Assembly: GCA_017383485.1 (NCBI GenBank)
Contig: JAFNXM010000036.1
Span: 1 to 64,000, forward strand
Direction of reading: 5' to 3'
Origin: Bacteroidaceae bacterium
GTDB taxonomy: Bacteria > Bacteroidota > Bacteroidia > Bacteroidales > Bacteroidaceae
Length of the DNA stretch: 64,000 bases
In this document: positions 1 to 7,628 of the stretch, one piece after another
Layout of the letters: the number at the start of each line of letters is the position of its first letter
Position numbering within the stretch: the first letter of the stretch is position 1
Made by a program: the position numbers and the translations under genes
The notes under the pieces: model-generated
Told to the model about the DNA's origin: nothing
The model's database searches: none
The model's input: only the letters and a program-made list of their open reading frames with translations

Positions 1-300
1 AGAATATGCAAACAGCACGACACTCCGCACTGTCCTGCGCCCTGAAAGGGCAACACCTCCCAGCCCAGGGCCAGCGACCATAGGGAGCGACACCCTGGGT
101 AAAGCAATCCGGATTGTATTTGCGCCCTGAAAGGGCAAAAGCATTTTCTATACTGTATGCTATTCATGCCTTGTTATAAGGCTTTTGCCCTTTCAGGGCG
201 CTGATAAATAAAAACACAACATACCCAGGGTGTCGCTCCCTGCGGTCGCTTGCCCTGGGCTAAGGGACGCTGCCCTTTCAGGGCGGACAATATGAATGAA
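1..300. repeat. REP-like hairpin cluster, left end
   Basis: No gene is visible in the first 408 bases. The stretch holds two kinds of short repeat. Type A is the palindromic GCGCCCTGAAAGGGC. Type B is a hairpin starting CCCAGGG and ending CCCTGGG, with GCGACC and GGGAGCGAC inside. Type B copies lie at 64-99 and, inverted, at 224-259; type A copies lie near 38-52, at 122, ending at 201, and near 280-295. The same units recur around the transposase at 3966-4495, which suggests they are mobilised or maintained by it. Small ORFs over these units are by-products of the repeats. Confidence 0.8.
122..201. mobile_element. non-coding mini-element (REP pair, copy 1)
   Basis: An 80-bp unit with inverted ends: GCGCCCTGAAAGGGCAAAAG at the left and its complement at the right, ending at 201. 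The core of about 35 bp is AT-rich and non-coding. The ends match those that bracket the Y1 transposase at 3966-4495, so it looks like a non-autonomous BIME/MITE-type relative of that element. Confidence 0.65.
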
Positions 301-408
301 CAACAATAAATGAGGCTCATAGAACAATAACCTCCCCCTCCGGTCCCCCTGTTAGTAGGGAGAATGCAGATAGATAATCCAAATTCAAAATCTCAACCAT
401 ACTTCATT

Positions 409-3243
409 ATGAAACGAATACAGCATATATTCCTATACATCATCACCCTCATGGCGATTCTGTCGTGTGCAGATTTCCTCGAGGGCGAATATGGCGCCAA
501 CGACGGCAAGATGACCACATCCATCTCTGTGCAGTTGCCACAGTTGCCCGACGCTTATCCTCGTACCCGAGCCATGGCGATAAATCCTGATGTTCAGACG
601 CTCCATTTGGCTGTATTCGACCAAAATGGATACTTGCTGGAGTATGTCAAGGCCGCTCCTGCGAATGCAACAGAGAATGACACGCTGTATAACTACACCG
701 TCAAATTGACGCCTACCGATCAGCCCACCAGCATCCACTTCATCGGCAATGGACCAGAACAGATCGAATGGGGTACCGAGGCTGAAGCGATAGGCCGACT
801 CTACACCGAGGGTGGCAACGAGGCGTATTGGGAAAAATTGGAATTTCCAAATGGTTTGAGAAAGGATGGTGCCAATTTTCACTCATCAGTACTCGAGTCT
901 CTGGCAAAAGTCCGCCTGGCACGCAATTTCGCCTGGATCAAGTTGGAAAAAGGCAATGCTGTCACTAATTTTACTATAGATAGTTACTGTGTGGTCAACA
1001 CGCAAAGCCGTGGTTCCATAGCCCCCTACAACACAAATACGGGCATATTCGAAGAATTCACACACGAACAGACCTATACGGACTTGGTCAACACCCACAA
1101 CTATCATGGTTTCGTGCCTGCTGGTTCTACCCTGCAGACCGAACTGCCAGCCGAGAACACATGGTTCAAAACTGCTGGAGTAGGTGCAGACAATTACGCC
1201 TACTTTGTATACGAACGCGAAAAGCCAACCTCCAACCCCACATTCATCATCATGAAGGGGACTTATACGCCGGCTGGAGGTACGCCGATGGCCAACAGAT
1301 ACTACAAGGTCGACTTGCGCGACATGAATGGCGAGTATTTCCCCATCCTGCGCAATTTTCGATACAATCTGCAGCTCACCAGCATCTTGCACGAAGGCCA
1401 TGCCAGTGCGGCAGCGGCCCTGGCTGGTGCTGGTAGTGGAGACGTGTCTACATCTCTCGAGACACAGAGCTACACCAATATCTCCAACAACATGGCGCGT
1501 ATCTTTGTCAGCTTCACCGACACGACACTGGTCAACCAGACGGACGAGTTGAAGCTGCGCTACAAATTTATGGCGTTTGAAATCAAGGATGCCAATGGCA
1601 CTACTTTGCAGAAAGAGCAAGTGCTCAATGGCGATGCCAATGTTACGATCACGCAAAGCACGCCCACAGCAGGTGGCGCAGTGATTCATACACTGACCAA
1701 AGCCGGTTCGGACAATAGCGACGGCTGGCGCGAATTGACCATAGCAACTACTTCGCTCCAAGATTTCCGCAAGAGCCAGGATATCATCATCCAGGGCAAG
1801 GTAACCATTGGCGAGCATACCTATAATCTGCAACGCAAGGTCACCTTGAACCTTCGCCCCAAATACACCATGCAATTGGTGTGCGACCCCACAGAGGTGC
1901 AGAAAATCGCAGGTCAGCCCTTTGATGTCATCATCAAGGTGCCTGGTGGTTTGGGTCAGGCGATGTTCCCCCTCGAGTTCGAACTCGAAGCCGCCGCGCA
2001 AAGTATGACGCCCAACCTGGGCGACGACCTGCCCGTAGTGACAGGCAAGAGTATTATACCAGGCAAATCGGCACAGACCACTATCGGCTTTATCAAATCT
2101 CTGGCATGGGAAGACTATGACGCTCTGCCCAACGTTGGCGGTTACAAGTCTGTGCCATGTCATTTCAAGACGACCAAGGCAGAGAGCGCTACAGCCATCT
2201 ATGCGGACAACAAGTACTTCAACCAGGCTTCCACTACGCTGGCTAACTACACGCCTGCGACATTCAGCAACCTGACTTTCGATCCTGATAAGCTCCCATC
2301 GATGGTGGATCAACCTGTCAGCTTCAAGTTCACAATGTCCAGATTGCCGAGCCAGGGTGGTGTGACAGTGATTCTGGACCATTTGGCACCGGCCGAGGGT
2401 GAGACCAGACTTGCCTACCAGGGTCTCGTGGATGGAAAGGCTGCATACCTATTCGCCAATCCAACCGAAACCACCGAAACGCTGAAGCTTAAGAATACAG
2501 CAACGGGTGTAGCGGCCAGCGTCACACTCCAGGCTTATCATTTTACGGATGCATCAAAGTCAATGCCATACACGGCTAATGCATTCCAAGACTTGGCATT
2601 CAATCCTACTACACTGATTGCCATGACAACAGGTAAGCCCGTGGCATTCTCATTCAAGATGACGAATATGCCTTCTGGTCCAGTCACTGTGGTACTCACC
2701 AATTTGAAACCAGCGACAGGTGAATCACGCCTCACTCAAATTGTGGACAAAGCGAATACCTATACCTTCACACCTACGGGATTGAATAATACTCTCCAAC
2801 TTCAAAATACCGCTACGAATACAACAGGTAGAGTGCAACTCTCTGCAACAAACTTCGATAATGCAGACAAGACGCTGACGATTAAGAGTAGCTATACTAT
2901 TCCTGCTGGTAAGATGAATGTGGGTTCTGGATATGATAGTTCTATTTCAAATTCGAATCCAGGTACGACATTTAGTGTTTATACCCGCAATCCTGGTACA
3001 TCTAATAGTACGGAATACAGAATCACAACCTTTACGGTTAGACGTAATCGTACAACTCCAGAGTTTGAATTAACGGGAGACCAATATAATGATGCTATGA
3101 ACAATGGTGATGGAAATATATATGTGAGATATACATATACAAGTAGGGGGTGGACTTATTATTGTATAGCAACGGTTAGTCTGGAAAGTCTGTTAGATGG
3201 CACAAATACAGTAATAGATCTTTCGTATAGCCGTCAATATTAA
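409..3243 (+). CDS. fimbrillin-like (DUF4906-type) cell-surface lipoprotein
   Basis: A 944-residue exported lipoprotein, probably anchored on the outer membrane. I chose the ATG at 409 over 364 because it begins a clean lipoprotein signal (basic MKR, hydrophobic stretch, then LMAILSC with the acceptor Cys near residue 21). An early segment (TSISVQLPQ, LHLAVFDQNGYL) and the middle block containing PILRNFRYNLQLTSI resemble the Bacteroidales FimA/Mfa1/DUF4906 fimbrillin superfamily. Two tandem domains of about 90 residues lie in the second half, each with F(S/Q)(N/D)L(T/A)F(D/N)P, then SFK(F/M)T, then LKNTAT or LQNTAT. No fimbrial assembly or usher-like genes are adjacent. The assignment rests on remembered family patterns; the exact Pfam family is uncertain. 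A strong terminator follows at 3250. Confidence 0.7.
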   Translation: MKRIQHIFLYIITLMAILSCADFLEGEYGANDGKMTTSISVQLPQLPDAYPRTRAMAINPDVQTLHLAVFDQNGYLLEYVKAAPANATENDTLYNYTVKLTPTDQPTSIHFIGNGPEQIEWGTEAEAIGRLYTEGGNEAYWEKLEFPNGLRKDGANFHSSVLESLAKVRLARNFAWIKLEKGNAVTNFTIDSYCVVNTQSRGSIAPYNTNTGIFEEFTHEQTYTDLVNTHNYHGFVPAGSTLQTELPAENTWFKTAGVGADNYAYFVYEREKPTSNPTFIIMKGTYTPAGGTPMANRYYKVDLRDMNGEYFPILRNFRYNLQLTSILHEGHASAAAALAGAGSGDVSTSLETQSYTNISNNMARIFVSFTDTTLVNQTDELKLRYKFMAFEIKDANGTTLQKEQVLNGDANVTITQSTPTAGGAVIHTLTKAGSDNSDGWRELTIATTSLQDFRKSQDIIIQGKVTIGEHTYNLQRKVTLNLRPKYTMQLVCDPTEVQKIAGQPFDVIIKVPGGLGQAMFPLEFELEAAAQSMTPNLGDDLPVVTGKSIIPGKSAQTTIGFIKSLAWEDYDALPNVGGYKSVPCHFKTTKAESATAIYADNKYFNQASTTLANYTPATFSNLTFDPDKLPSMVDQPVSFKFTMSRLPSQGGVTVILDHLAPAEGETRLAYQGLVDGKAAYLFANPTETTETLKLKNTATGVAASVTLQAYHFTDASKSMPYTANAFQDLAFNPTTLIAMTTGKPVAFSFKMTNMPSGPVTVVLTNLKPATGESRLTQIVDKANTYTFTPTGLNNTLQLQNTATNTTGRVQLSATNFDNADKTLTIKSSYTIPAGKMNVGSGYDSSISNSNPGTTFSVYTRNPGTSNSTEYRITTFTVRRNRTTPEFELTGDQYNDAMNNGDGNIYVRYTYTSRGWTYYCIATVSLESLLDGTNTVIDLSYSRQY

Positions 3244-3249
3244 TTTACT

Positions 3250-3290
3250 AATCCAGCTCATTCCAATGTGAATGAGTTGGATTTTTATTT
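3250..3290 (+). terminator. Rho-independent terminator of the fimbrillin-like gene
   Basis: A 14-bp stem with one mismatch (AATCCAGCTCATTC with GAATGAGTTGGATT), six-base loop and a T-rich tail, seven bases after the stop codon. Confidence 0.9.
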
Positions 3291-3322
3291 GTATCCGATC
3301 CTATTACATTTGTACAAAAAGT

Positions 3323-3502
3323 CAAAGAGCACCGTTGCTGGCACACAGCGCGCAGAGGGCATACAATATATAAATAATGTACCCGTGCGCATACGTATGC
3401 TGGCAACGGTGCAAAGATACAACATCGTACAAGCCGCCTTCATCTTTAGCGTAGATAAGGGGGGATACAACACAGGGGATAGCCGTTTCTATCCCCTGTG
3501 TT
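3323..3502. other. gene-free stretch with inverted repeats and a strong hairpin
   Basis: GCACCGTTGC (3329-3338) is repeated inverted as GCAACGGTGC (3403-3412). On the minus strand TATCTTTGC (3411-3419) matches the -7 promoter element and points through this inverted repeat. A perfect 14-bp hairpin with a six-base loop follows at 3469-3502 (AACACAGGGGATAG and complement), without a clear T-run on either strand. The short ORFs here have no recognisable content. A small leftward transcript is possible but unproven. Confidence 0.45.
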
Positions 3503-3574
3503 TATCGGTGAAGTAAATGATGTAAAAAATATTTTTTTGGGGGGAGGATGTGATATTAAAATTTAGGGGTAAAT

Positions 3575-3965
3575 CGGCCTGAAGGGCCATAAGCACATAG
3601 CCCAGGGCAAGCGACCTCAGGGAGCGACACCCTGGGTATAATGTACACATATGTCCCCCAAGCGCCCTGAAAGGGCAAAAGCCTTATAACAATGCGGGGG
3701 TGTAATAATCCCCCACACGCAATAGATAAAAAATGCTTTTGCCCTTTCAGGGCGCTAATATAATACGGCCTGCTTTACCCAGGGTGTCGTCTCACGTTGT
3801 TCGCCTTGCCCTGGGCTATGTGCTTTTGGCCCTTCAGGCCGTAAAGGAAACGGGTATAATGTGTCCCCGCATCCAGCGAGCGCCCTGAAAGGGCAGCACC
3901 ACTTAGCCCAGGGCAAGCGACCGCAGGGAGCGACACCCTGGGTATAATGTACACACATCCCCCAG
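3575..3965. repeat. REP-like hairpin cluster, left of the transposase
   Basis: Type B hairpins (CCCAGGG...CCCTGGG) lie at 3601-3636, 3778-3815 (variant with CTCACGTTGTTCGCC inside) and 3907-3942. Type A copies lie near 3662, near 3740-3755 and near 3880-3895, and a related GGCCTGAAGGGCC unit near 3577-3590. The copies alternate in orientation, as in bacterial interspersed mosaic elements. No gene is supported; the 135-residue minus-strand frame over 3755-4162 consists largely of repeat sequence. Confidence 0.8.
3662..3755. mobile_element. non-coding mini-element (REP pair, copy 2)
   Basis: A 94-bp unit with the same inverted ends as the mini-element at 122-201 and the transposase unit at 3966-4495. 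Its core holds a small hairpin with GGGGG and CCCCC arms. It looks like a non-autonomous relative of the RAYT element. Confidence 0.65.
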
Positions 3966-4495
3966 GCGCCCTGAAAGGGCAAAAGCATTAATCTGAAAGA
4001 ACGTAACGTTCGTCGTAATCTATTTGGTATAATTTTAGGAAATTCAAATATTCTTCCTGAAATGTTGTCTTCTGATGATGCTGTTTTTGGTGTGACACAT
4101 ATTCTATCGTCTTGTCTACGACCGATTGGCTGACGGAGAACGCGGCATACCCTGCTTGCCAAGCAAAACTATTATACCGTTCGTCCAATGATTTCAACCA
4201 TCTGCTACTGTTGCGTTTTATTTCCTCAATGAGATGTGATACCGTGGTGTCGCGGGATAAAAGGCAAATGATATGTATGTGGTCCGAGACACCTCCAACA
4301 CGAATGACCCTACATCCGGTAGTGTTGACCAATTGCCCTATATAACTGTGTAGGCGTTCCCAATGTATTTCGTCTATCTTTGGACTTGTCGTTTTGATAT
4401 GGAAGACAAGATGTAGGTATATTTTACATAAAGATTGTGCCATCTATTCAATTGTTATTGTTTATATATATAATGCTTTTGCCCCTTCAGGGCGC
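3966..4495 (-). mobile_element. RAYT unit: Y1 transposase gene bracketed by inverted REP-like repeats
   Basis: Terminal inverted repeats of 24 bp with one mismatch (3966-3989 and 4472-4495; outer part GCGCCCTGAA, inner part GGGCAAAAGCATT) enclose exactly one gene. The stop codon of that gene begins inside the left repeat. In known RAYT systems the tyrosine transposase sits between inverted REPs of the family it serves, and many REP copies are scattered elsewhere. This unit has that architecture. Confidence 0.75.
3988..4443 (-). CDS. IS200/IS605-type (Y1, HUH) transposase, RAYT-like
   Basis: A 151-residue protein of the Transposase_17/Y1 family, which cuts and joins single-stranded DNA at hairpins through a tyrosine. 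Visible features are the N-terminal strand CKIYLHLVFHIKT, the HUH metal motif in DHIHII near residues 54-59, and the helix FAWQAGYAAFSVSQS followed by VVDKTIEYVSHQKQHH, which carries the catalytic-tyrosine region (Tyr in IEYVSHQ) and typical downstream residues. It is full length for the family and shows no frameshift. The flanking inverted repeats and repeat clusters fit a RAYT rather than a free IS200, which lacks such REP surroundings; no TnpB accessory gene is present. Confidence 0.85.
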   Translation of the reverse strand: MAQSLCKIYLHLVFHIKTTSPKIDEIHWERLHSYIGQLVNTTGCRVIRVGGVSDHIHIICLLSRDTTVSHLIEEIKRNSSRWLKSLDERYNSFAWQAGYAAFSVSQSVVDKTIEYVSHQKQHHQKTTFQEEYLNFLKLYQIDYDERYVLSD

Positions 4496-4800
4496 AATGT
4501 GGGGTGATCATCTTACCCCAGGGTGTCGTCTCACATGGTTCGCCTTGCCCTGGGCTGTGCGCTTTTGGCCTTTCAGGCCGTATTTTTTTCATTTATATCG
4601 AATCTTAGCCGGGTATGCTTTTGCCCCTTCAGGGCGCAATGTGTGGCGATTATCCTACCCAGGGTGTCGTCTCACGTAGTTCGCCTTGCCCTGGGCTATG
4701 TGCTTTTGGCCTTTCAGGCCGTTCCTACCCAGGGTGTCGTCTCACGTTGTTCGCCTTACCCTGGGCTGTGCGCTTTTGGCCTTTCAGGCCGTACCCTCCC
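4496..4800. repeat. REP-like hairpin cluster, right of the transposase
   Basis: Three type B hairpins in the same orientation lie at 4517-4554, 4658-4695 and 4728-4765. Each is the variant with CTCAC and GTTCGCC inside, and each is followed by GGCCTTTCAGGCC. The unit is repeated almost tandemly, unlike the alternating left cluster. No gene is supported. Confidence 0.8.
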
Positions 4801-5463
4801 CTACTTTCCAAATCGGTAGGACAACGATATCAGCCCTGACACATTGCGGCCCGTTGCATTAAACTTTGTCAGACCGAAGTCGGCCTCTATCCCCAGCGTT
4901 AGGCTCGAGGGAAACTGGTAGCCGATCATTGCCTGCAGGCCTGCGTCGAAGCGGTGTACGTCGGGTTGGTCGAAGGTGGGCGATTCGTAGTACATCTTCT
5001 CGCTACCTTCGCGCGAGGTGTCGCCTTTGGTCTCCACCTTGCCCGCCACGCCATACGCCACGTAGGGACCGGCAGAGAAGACCACGTATTGGCTCTCGGC
5101 GGTGCGCAGGTAGTAGGACAGCATCAGGGGCAATTGTACGTAGGCAGCTGTGGTCTGACGGCTCATCAGCCCTGTGCGCATATTGCCGTTCTCGTCGTAT
5201 TCCAGGTTGCCGTTGGGGTCGTAGAAGGGCACTACCACGTCGGGCGACTTCATCCCCTTTGCGATATAGTTCAGGCTCGGTGTGAGCGTCCAGCGCTGGT
5301 TGAACTCCCATTCGTAGCCCACACCACCCTTGTAGGCACCCACCACGTGCGTACCCTTATAGTGTGCGGCCAGACCGCCGCCAATTTGCAATTTCAGTCC
5401 CTGTCCGAGCATCGGCAGAGCGATAATGAGCAGGGCGATTAGGGAAAGGATCTTCTTGTGCAT
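4801..5463 (-). CDS. outer-membrane beta-barrel protein (PorT/OMP_b-brl_2-like)
   Basis: A 220-residue predicted outer-membrane protein. The ATG at 5463 gives a standard signal peptide (MHKKILSLIALLIIALPMLGQG), so the upstream methionine at 5490 is not needed. The mature part alternates amphipathic strands typical of the small Bacteroidota barrel families: LKLQIGGGLAAHY, GGVGYEWEF, WTLTPSLNYIAKG, AAYVQLPLMLSYYL, VFSAGPYVAYGV, RFDAGLQAMIGYQF, LTLGIEADFG. It ends in an aromatic beta-signal-like SLSYRF. The specific role is not visible. It could be a general barrel or a PorT-like protein. A long inverted repeat lies directly upstream, between it and the helicase. Confidence 0.75.
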   Translation of the reverse strand: MHKKILSLIALLIIALPMLGQGLKLQIGGGLAAHYKGTHVVGAYKGGVGYEWEFNQRWTLTPSLNYIAKGMKSPDVVVPFYDPNGNLEYDENGNMRTGLMSRQTTAAYVQLPLMLSYYLRTAESQYVVFSAGPYVAYGVAGKVETKGDTSREGSEKMYYESPTFDQPDVHRFDAGLQAMIGYQFPSSLTLGIEADFGLTKFNATGRNVSGLISLSYRFGK

Positions 5464-5470
5464 AGTTCTC

Positions 5471-5556
5471 AAAAAAAGAATCTCACGCAAATCTTGGAAA
5501 TCTTTCGGATTTTATTCAAAAAATAATTTTTAGATTTTATAGATTTGCGTGAGATT
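5471..5556 (-). terminator. long inverted repeat, probable helicase terminator or leader element
   Basis: AATCTCACGCAAATCT (5479-5494) pairs perfectly with 5541-5556 across an AT-rich spacer of 46 bases that can itself fold. Read leftward, the second arm is followed by C and seven Ts, so it can end the helicase transcript. It lies only 8 bp upstream of the barrel-protein start codon, so it could also act on that gene's leader. Confidence 0.6.
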
Positions 5557-5565
5557 TTATATTAT

Positions 5566-7452
5566 TTAATCCTTGAAAAATTGCTTCCAGTCCTCCTTCT
5601 TGTATTTAGGTTTTTCGAACAGATCAGCATCTTCGTATCTGCCGCCACGGCGTCCCTTTTTGCCACCCTTAGTTGGTGCTTCTTTGGGAGCACGTGCTGC
5701 TTTGCGGTCGGCCTTTTTGTCTGCACGGCGGTCGCTATGCTTATCAGCTTTTTCCACACGGCGTTCACGCTTGTTGCCGCCTTCTTCACGCTTGCCACCC
5801 TCTTCACGTTCAGCATGGTCCACTACTACTTTGCGGTCGCCGATCATTGCCTTTGCCATCTTGCGCAACACGATAGGTGCGTCGGCTTCGGGCACTTCGA
5901 AGAATGAGCAATTCGCTGTCAGGTCGATGCGGCCGATTTCGATCTTGCCCTTGACGTAGCGATTCACCAGATTGATGATTTCGCGAGCGTAGAAATTGTC
6001 GCGCTTGCCCAGGTTGATGAATAGACGCTTGTAGCCTGCCTCGGCCTGTCGTGGTCCGCCCTTTTCGCCCTTGGGTCGTGGTGCGCGGCGGCTGCCTTCT
6101 GCCTCGGCATCCTTGCCCTTAGCCGAGGGTTGCTCGATCTCGGGCGCATTGGCGTAGTATTGCAGGAAGCGGCCGAATTCCAGGGTCACGACGCGCTTGA
6201 TCAGGTCCTCCTTGGACAGCCATTCCAGTTTGCGGAATACCTCGGGCAGGAAGGGCGCGATTTGTGCTTCGTCCACCTCGGTATGTTCCAGTTCGTCGAT
6301 CACGCGATAGAGTTGCTTGGTGCATATTTCTTTGGGCTCGGGCAGGGTGCCAGCTTCAAACTTCTTGCCTATCACCTTCTCGATCACGCGCACTTTGTGC
6401 TTCTCGCGCAGGTGGATGATCGAGATGCTTGTGCCGCGCTTTCCGGCACGACCTGTGCGGCCCGAGCGGTGGGTATAGTTTTCGACATCGTCGGGCAATC
6501 CGTAGTTGATCACGTGTGTCAGTTCGTCCACGTCCAGTCCGCGTGCCGCCACGTCGGTCGCTACGAGCAACTGAGTGCGGTGTTGGCGGAACTTTTGCAT
6601 CGTCAGGTCGCGTTGGGCTTGCGACAGATCCCCGTGCAGGGCTTCGGCATTGTAGCCGTCGCGGATGAGCAAATCGGCCACCTCTTGCGTCTCCATACGC
6701 GTGCGGCAGAACACGATGCCGTAGATGCGTGGATAGTAGTCAACGACGCGTTTCAGCGCCAAGTATTTGTCGCGTGCGTGCACCAGGTAGTAGATATGAT
6801 TTACGTTTTCTGCGCCCTCGTTGCGCGAGCCTACGACGATTTCCTTGTGGTCGTGCAGATAGTTCAATGCGATGCGTTCGATCTCCTTGCCCATAGTGGC
6901 AGAGAAGAGCAGTGTATTGCGCTCCTCGGGTACACCAGCCAGGATCTCGTCGATGCTATCGGTGAAGCCCATGTTGAGCATTTCGTCCGCCTCGTCCAGC
7001 ACCACATTTTCCACGGCATCCAGTCGTGCTACGCCGCGGTGCATCAGGTCGATCAGGCGGCCCGGTGTAGCCACGATCACCTGTGCGCCTTTCTTCAGGG
7101 CACGGATTTGGCTCTCGATGCTCGATCCGCCATACACAGCCTGGACGTGCAGGCCGTCGATGTATCGTGAGTAGTCCTTCAGGTCGTCGGCGATCTGCAA
7201 GCAAAGTTCGCGTGTCGGGCTCAGAATGATGGCCTGTGTAGCACGACTCTTTGTGTTGATCTTTTGCAGGACGGGCAAGCCAAAAGCCGCCGTCTTGCCC
7301 GTACCCGTTTGGGCCAAAGCGATCACATCGTTACCTACGCCCAAAAGATAGGGGATAACCTCTTCCTGTACTGGCATGGGCGATACATAGCCCATCTCCT
7401 CGATGGCGCGGCGAATCTCCTCGCACACACCCAATTCTTCAAATGTTTTCAA
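5566..7452 (-). CDS. deaD: DEAD-box RNA helicase (DeaD/CsdA type) with DbpA-like RNA-binding domain
   Basis: A 628-residue ATP-dependent RNA helicase for ribosome assembly or mRNA remodelling. I place the start at TTG 7452 (LKTFEELGV): the -7 element TAACTTTGC at 7482-7490 lies between it and the upstream in-frame start at 7536, which would be outside the transcript. Visible in order are the Q motif (MPVQEE), Walker A AQTGTGKT (about 47-54), the PTRELC motif, DEAD box (VLDEADEML, about 150), SAT (LLFSATM), and the helicase C motif HRSGRTGRAGKRG. Then come a DbpA-type domain (RLFINLGKRDNFYAREI) and a Lys/Arg-rich tail. A TTG start is rare here and may lower translation. Confidence 0.92.
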   Translation of the reverse strand: MKTFEELGVCEEIRRAIEEMGYVSPMPVQEEVIPYLLGVGNDVIALAQTGTGKTAAFGLPVLQKINTKSRATQAIILSPTRELCLQIADDLKDYSRYIDGLHVQAVYGGSSIESQIRALKKGAQVIVATPGRLIDLMHRGVARLDAVENVVLDEADEMLNMGFTDSIDEILAGVPEERNTLLFSATMGKEIERIALNYLHDHKEIVVGSRNEGAENVNHIYYLVHARDKYLALKRVVDYYPRIYGIVFCRTRMETQEVADLLIRDGYNAEALHGDLSQAQRDLTMQKFRQHRTQLLVATDVAARGLDVDELTHVINYGLPDDVENYTHRSGRTGRAGKRGTSISIIHLREKHKVRVIEKVIGKKFEAGTLPEPKEICTKQLYRVIDELEHTEVDEAQIAPFLPEVFRKLEWLSKEDLIKRVVTLEFGRFLQYYANAPEIEQPSAKGKDAEAEGSRRAPRPKGEKGGPRQAEAGYKRLFINLGKRDNFYAREIINLVNRYVKGKIEIGRIDLTANCSFFEVPEADAPIVLRKMAKAMIGDRKVVVDHAEREEGGKREEGGNKRERRVEKADKHSDRRADKKADRKAARAPKEAPTKGGKKGRRGGRYEDADLFEKPKYKKEDWKQFFKD

Positions 7453-7481
7453 AACTATAAGGGTTGTAATGATTATATGGT

Positions 7482-7490
7482 GCAAAGTTA
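7482..7490 (-). promoter_or_regulatory. -7 promoter element of the helicase gene
   Basis: TAACTTTGC on the minus strand, about 30 bp upstream of the TTG start. It decides the start, because the longer reading frame would begin upstream of the promoter. Confidence 0.7.
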
Positions 7491-7628
7491 GGGTTTTCCG
7501 AGGGATTTTTCCTCTTTTCCCTCTCTCAAACGGCACTTTGCTTACTATTCTCTGGTCTACTCACTAAGGTTGCGAGCGGATATCACTGCGGCGGCGGTGC
7601 TACATGTCCCGTGGTCGCCAGGGCGTGC

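Noticed and set aside
886-2382. 498-codon open frame on the minus strand
   Set aside because: It lies antisense to the fimbrillin-like gene, has no family motif, signal or promoter, and its composition is that of a shadow frame.
3755-4162. 135-codon minus-strand frame and several small frames at 4437-4839
   Set aside because: Much of their sequence comes from REP-like hairpins, which keep frames open by chance; no conserved non-repeat content.
6130-7170. 346-codon plus-strand frame inside the helicase gene
   Set aside because: The minus strand carries all helicase motifs without interruption; the plus-strand frame has only antisense-type composition.
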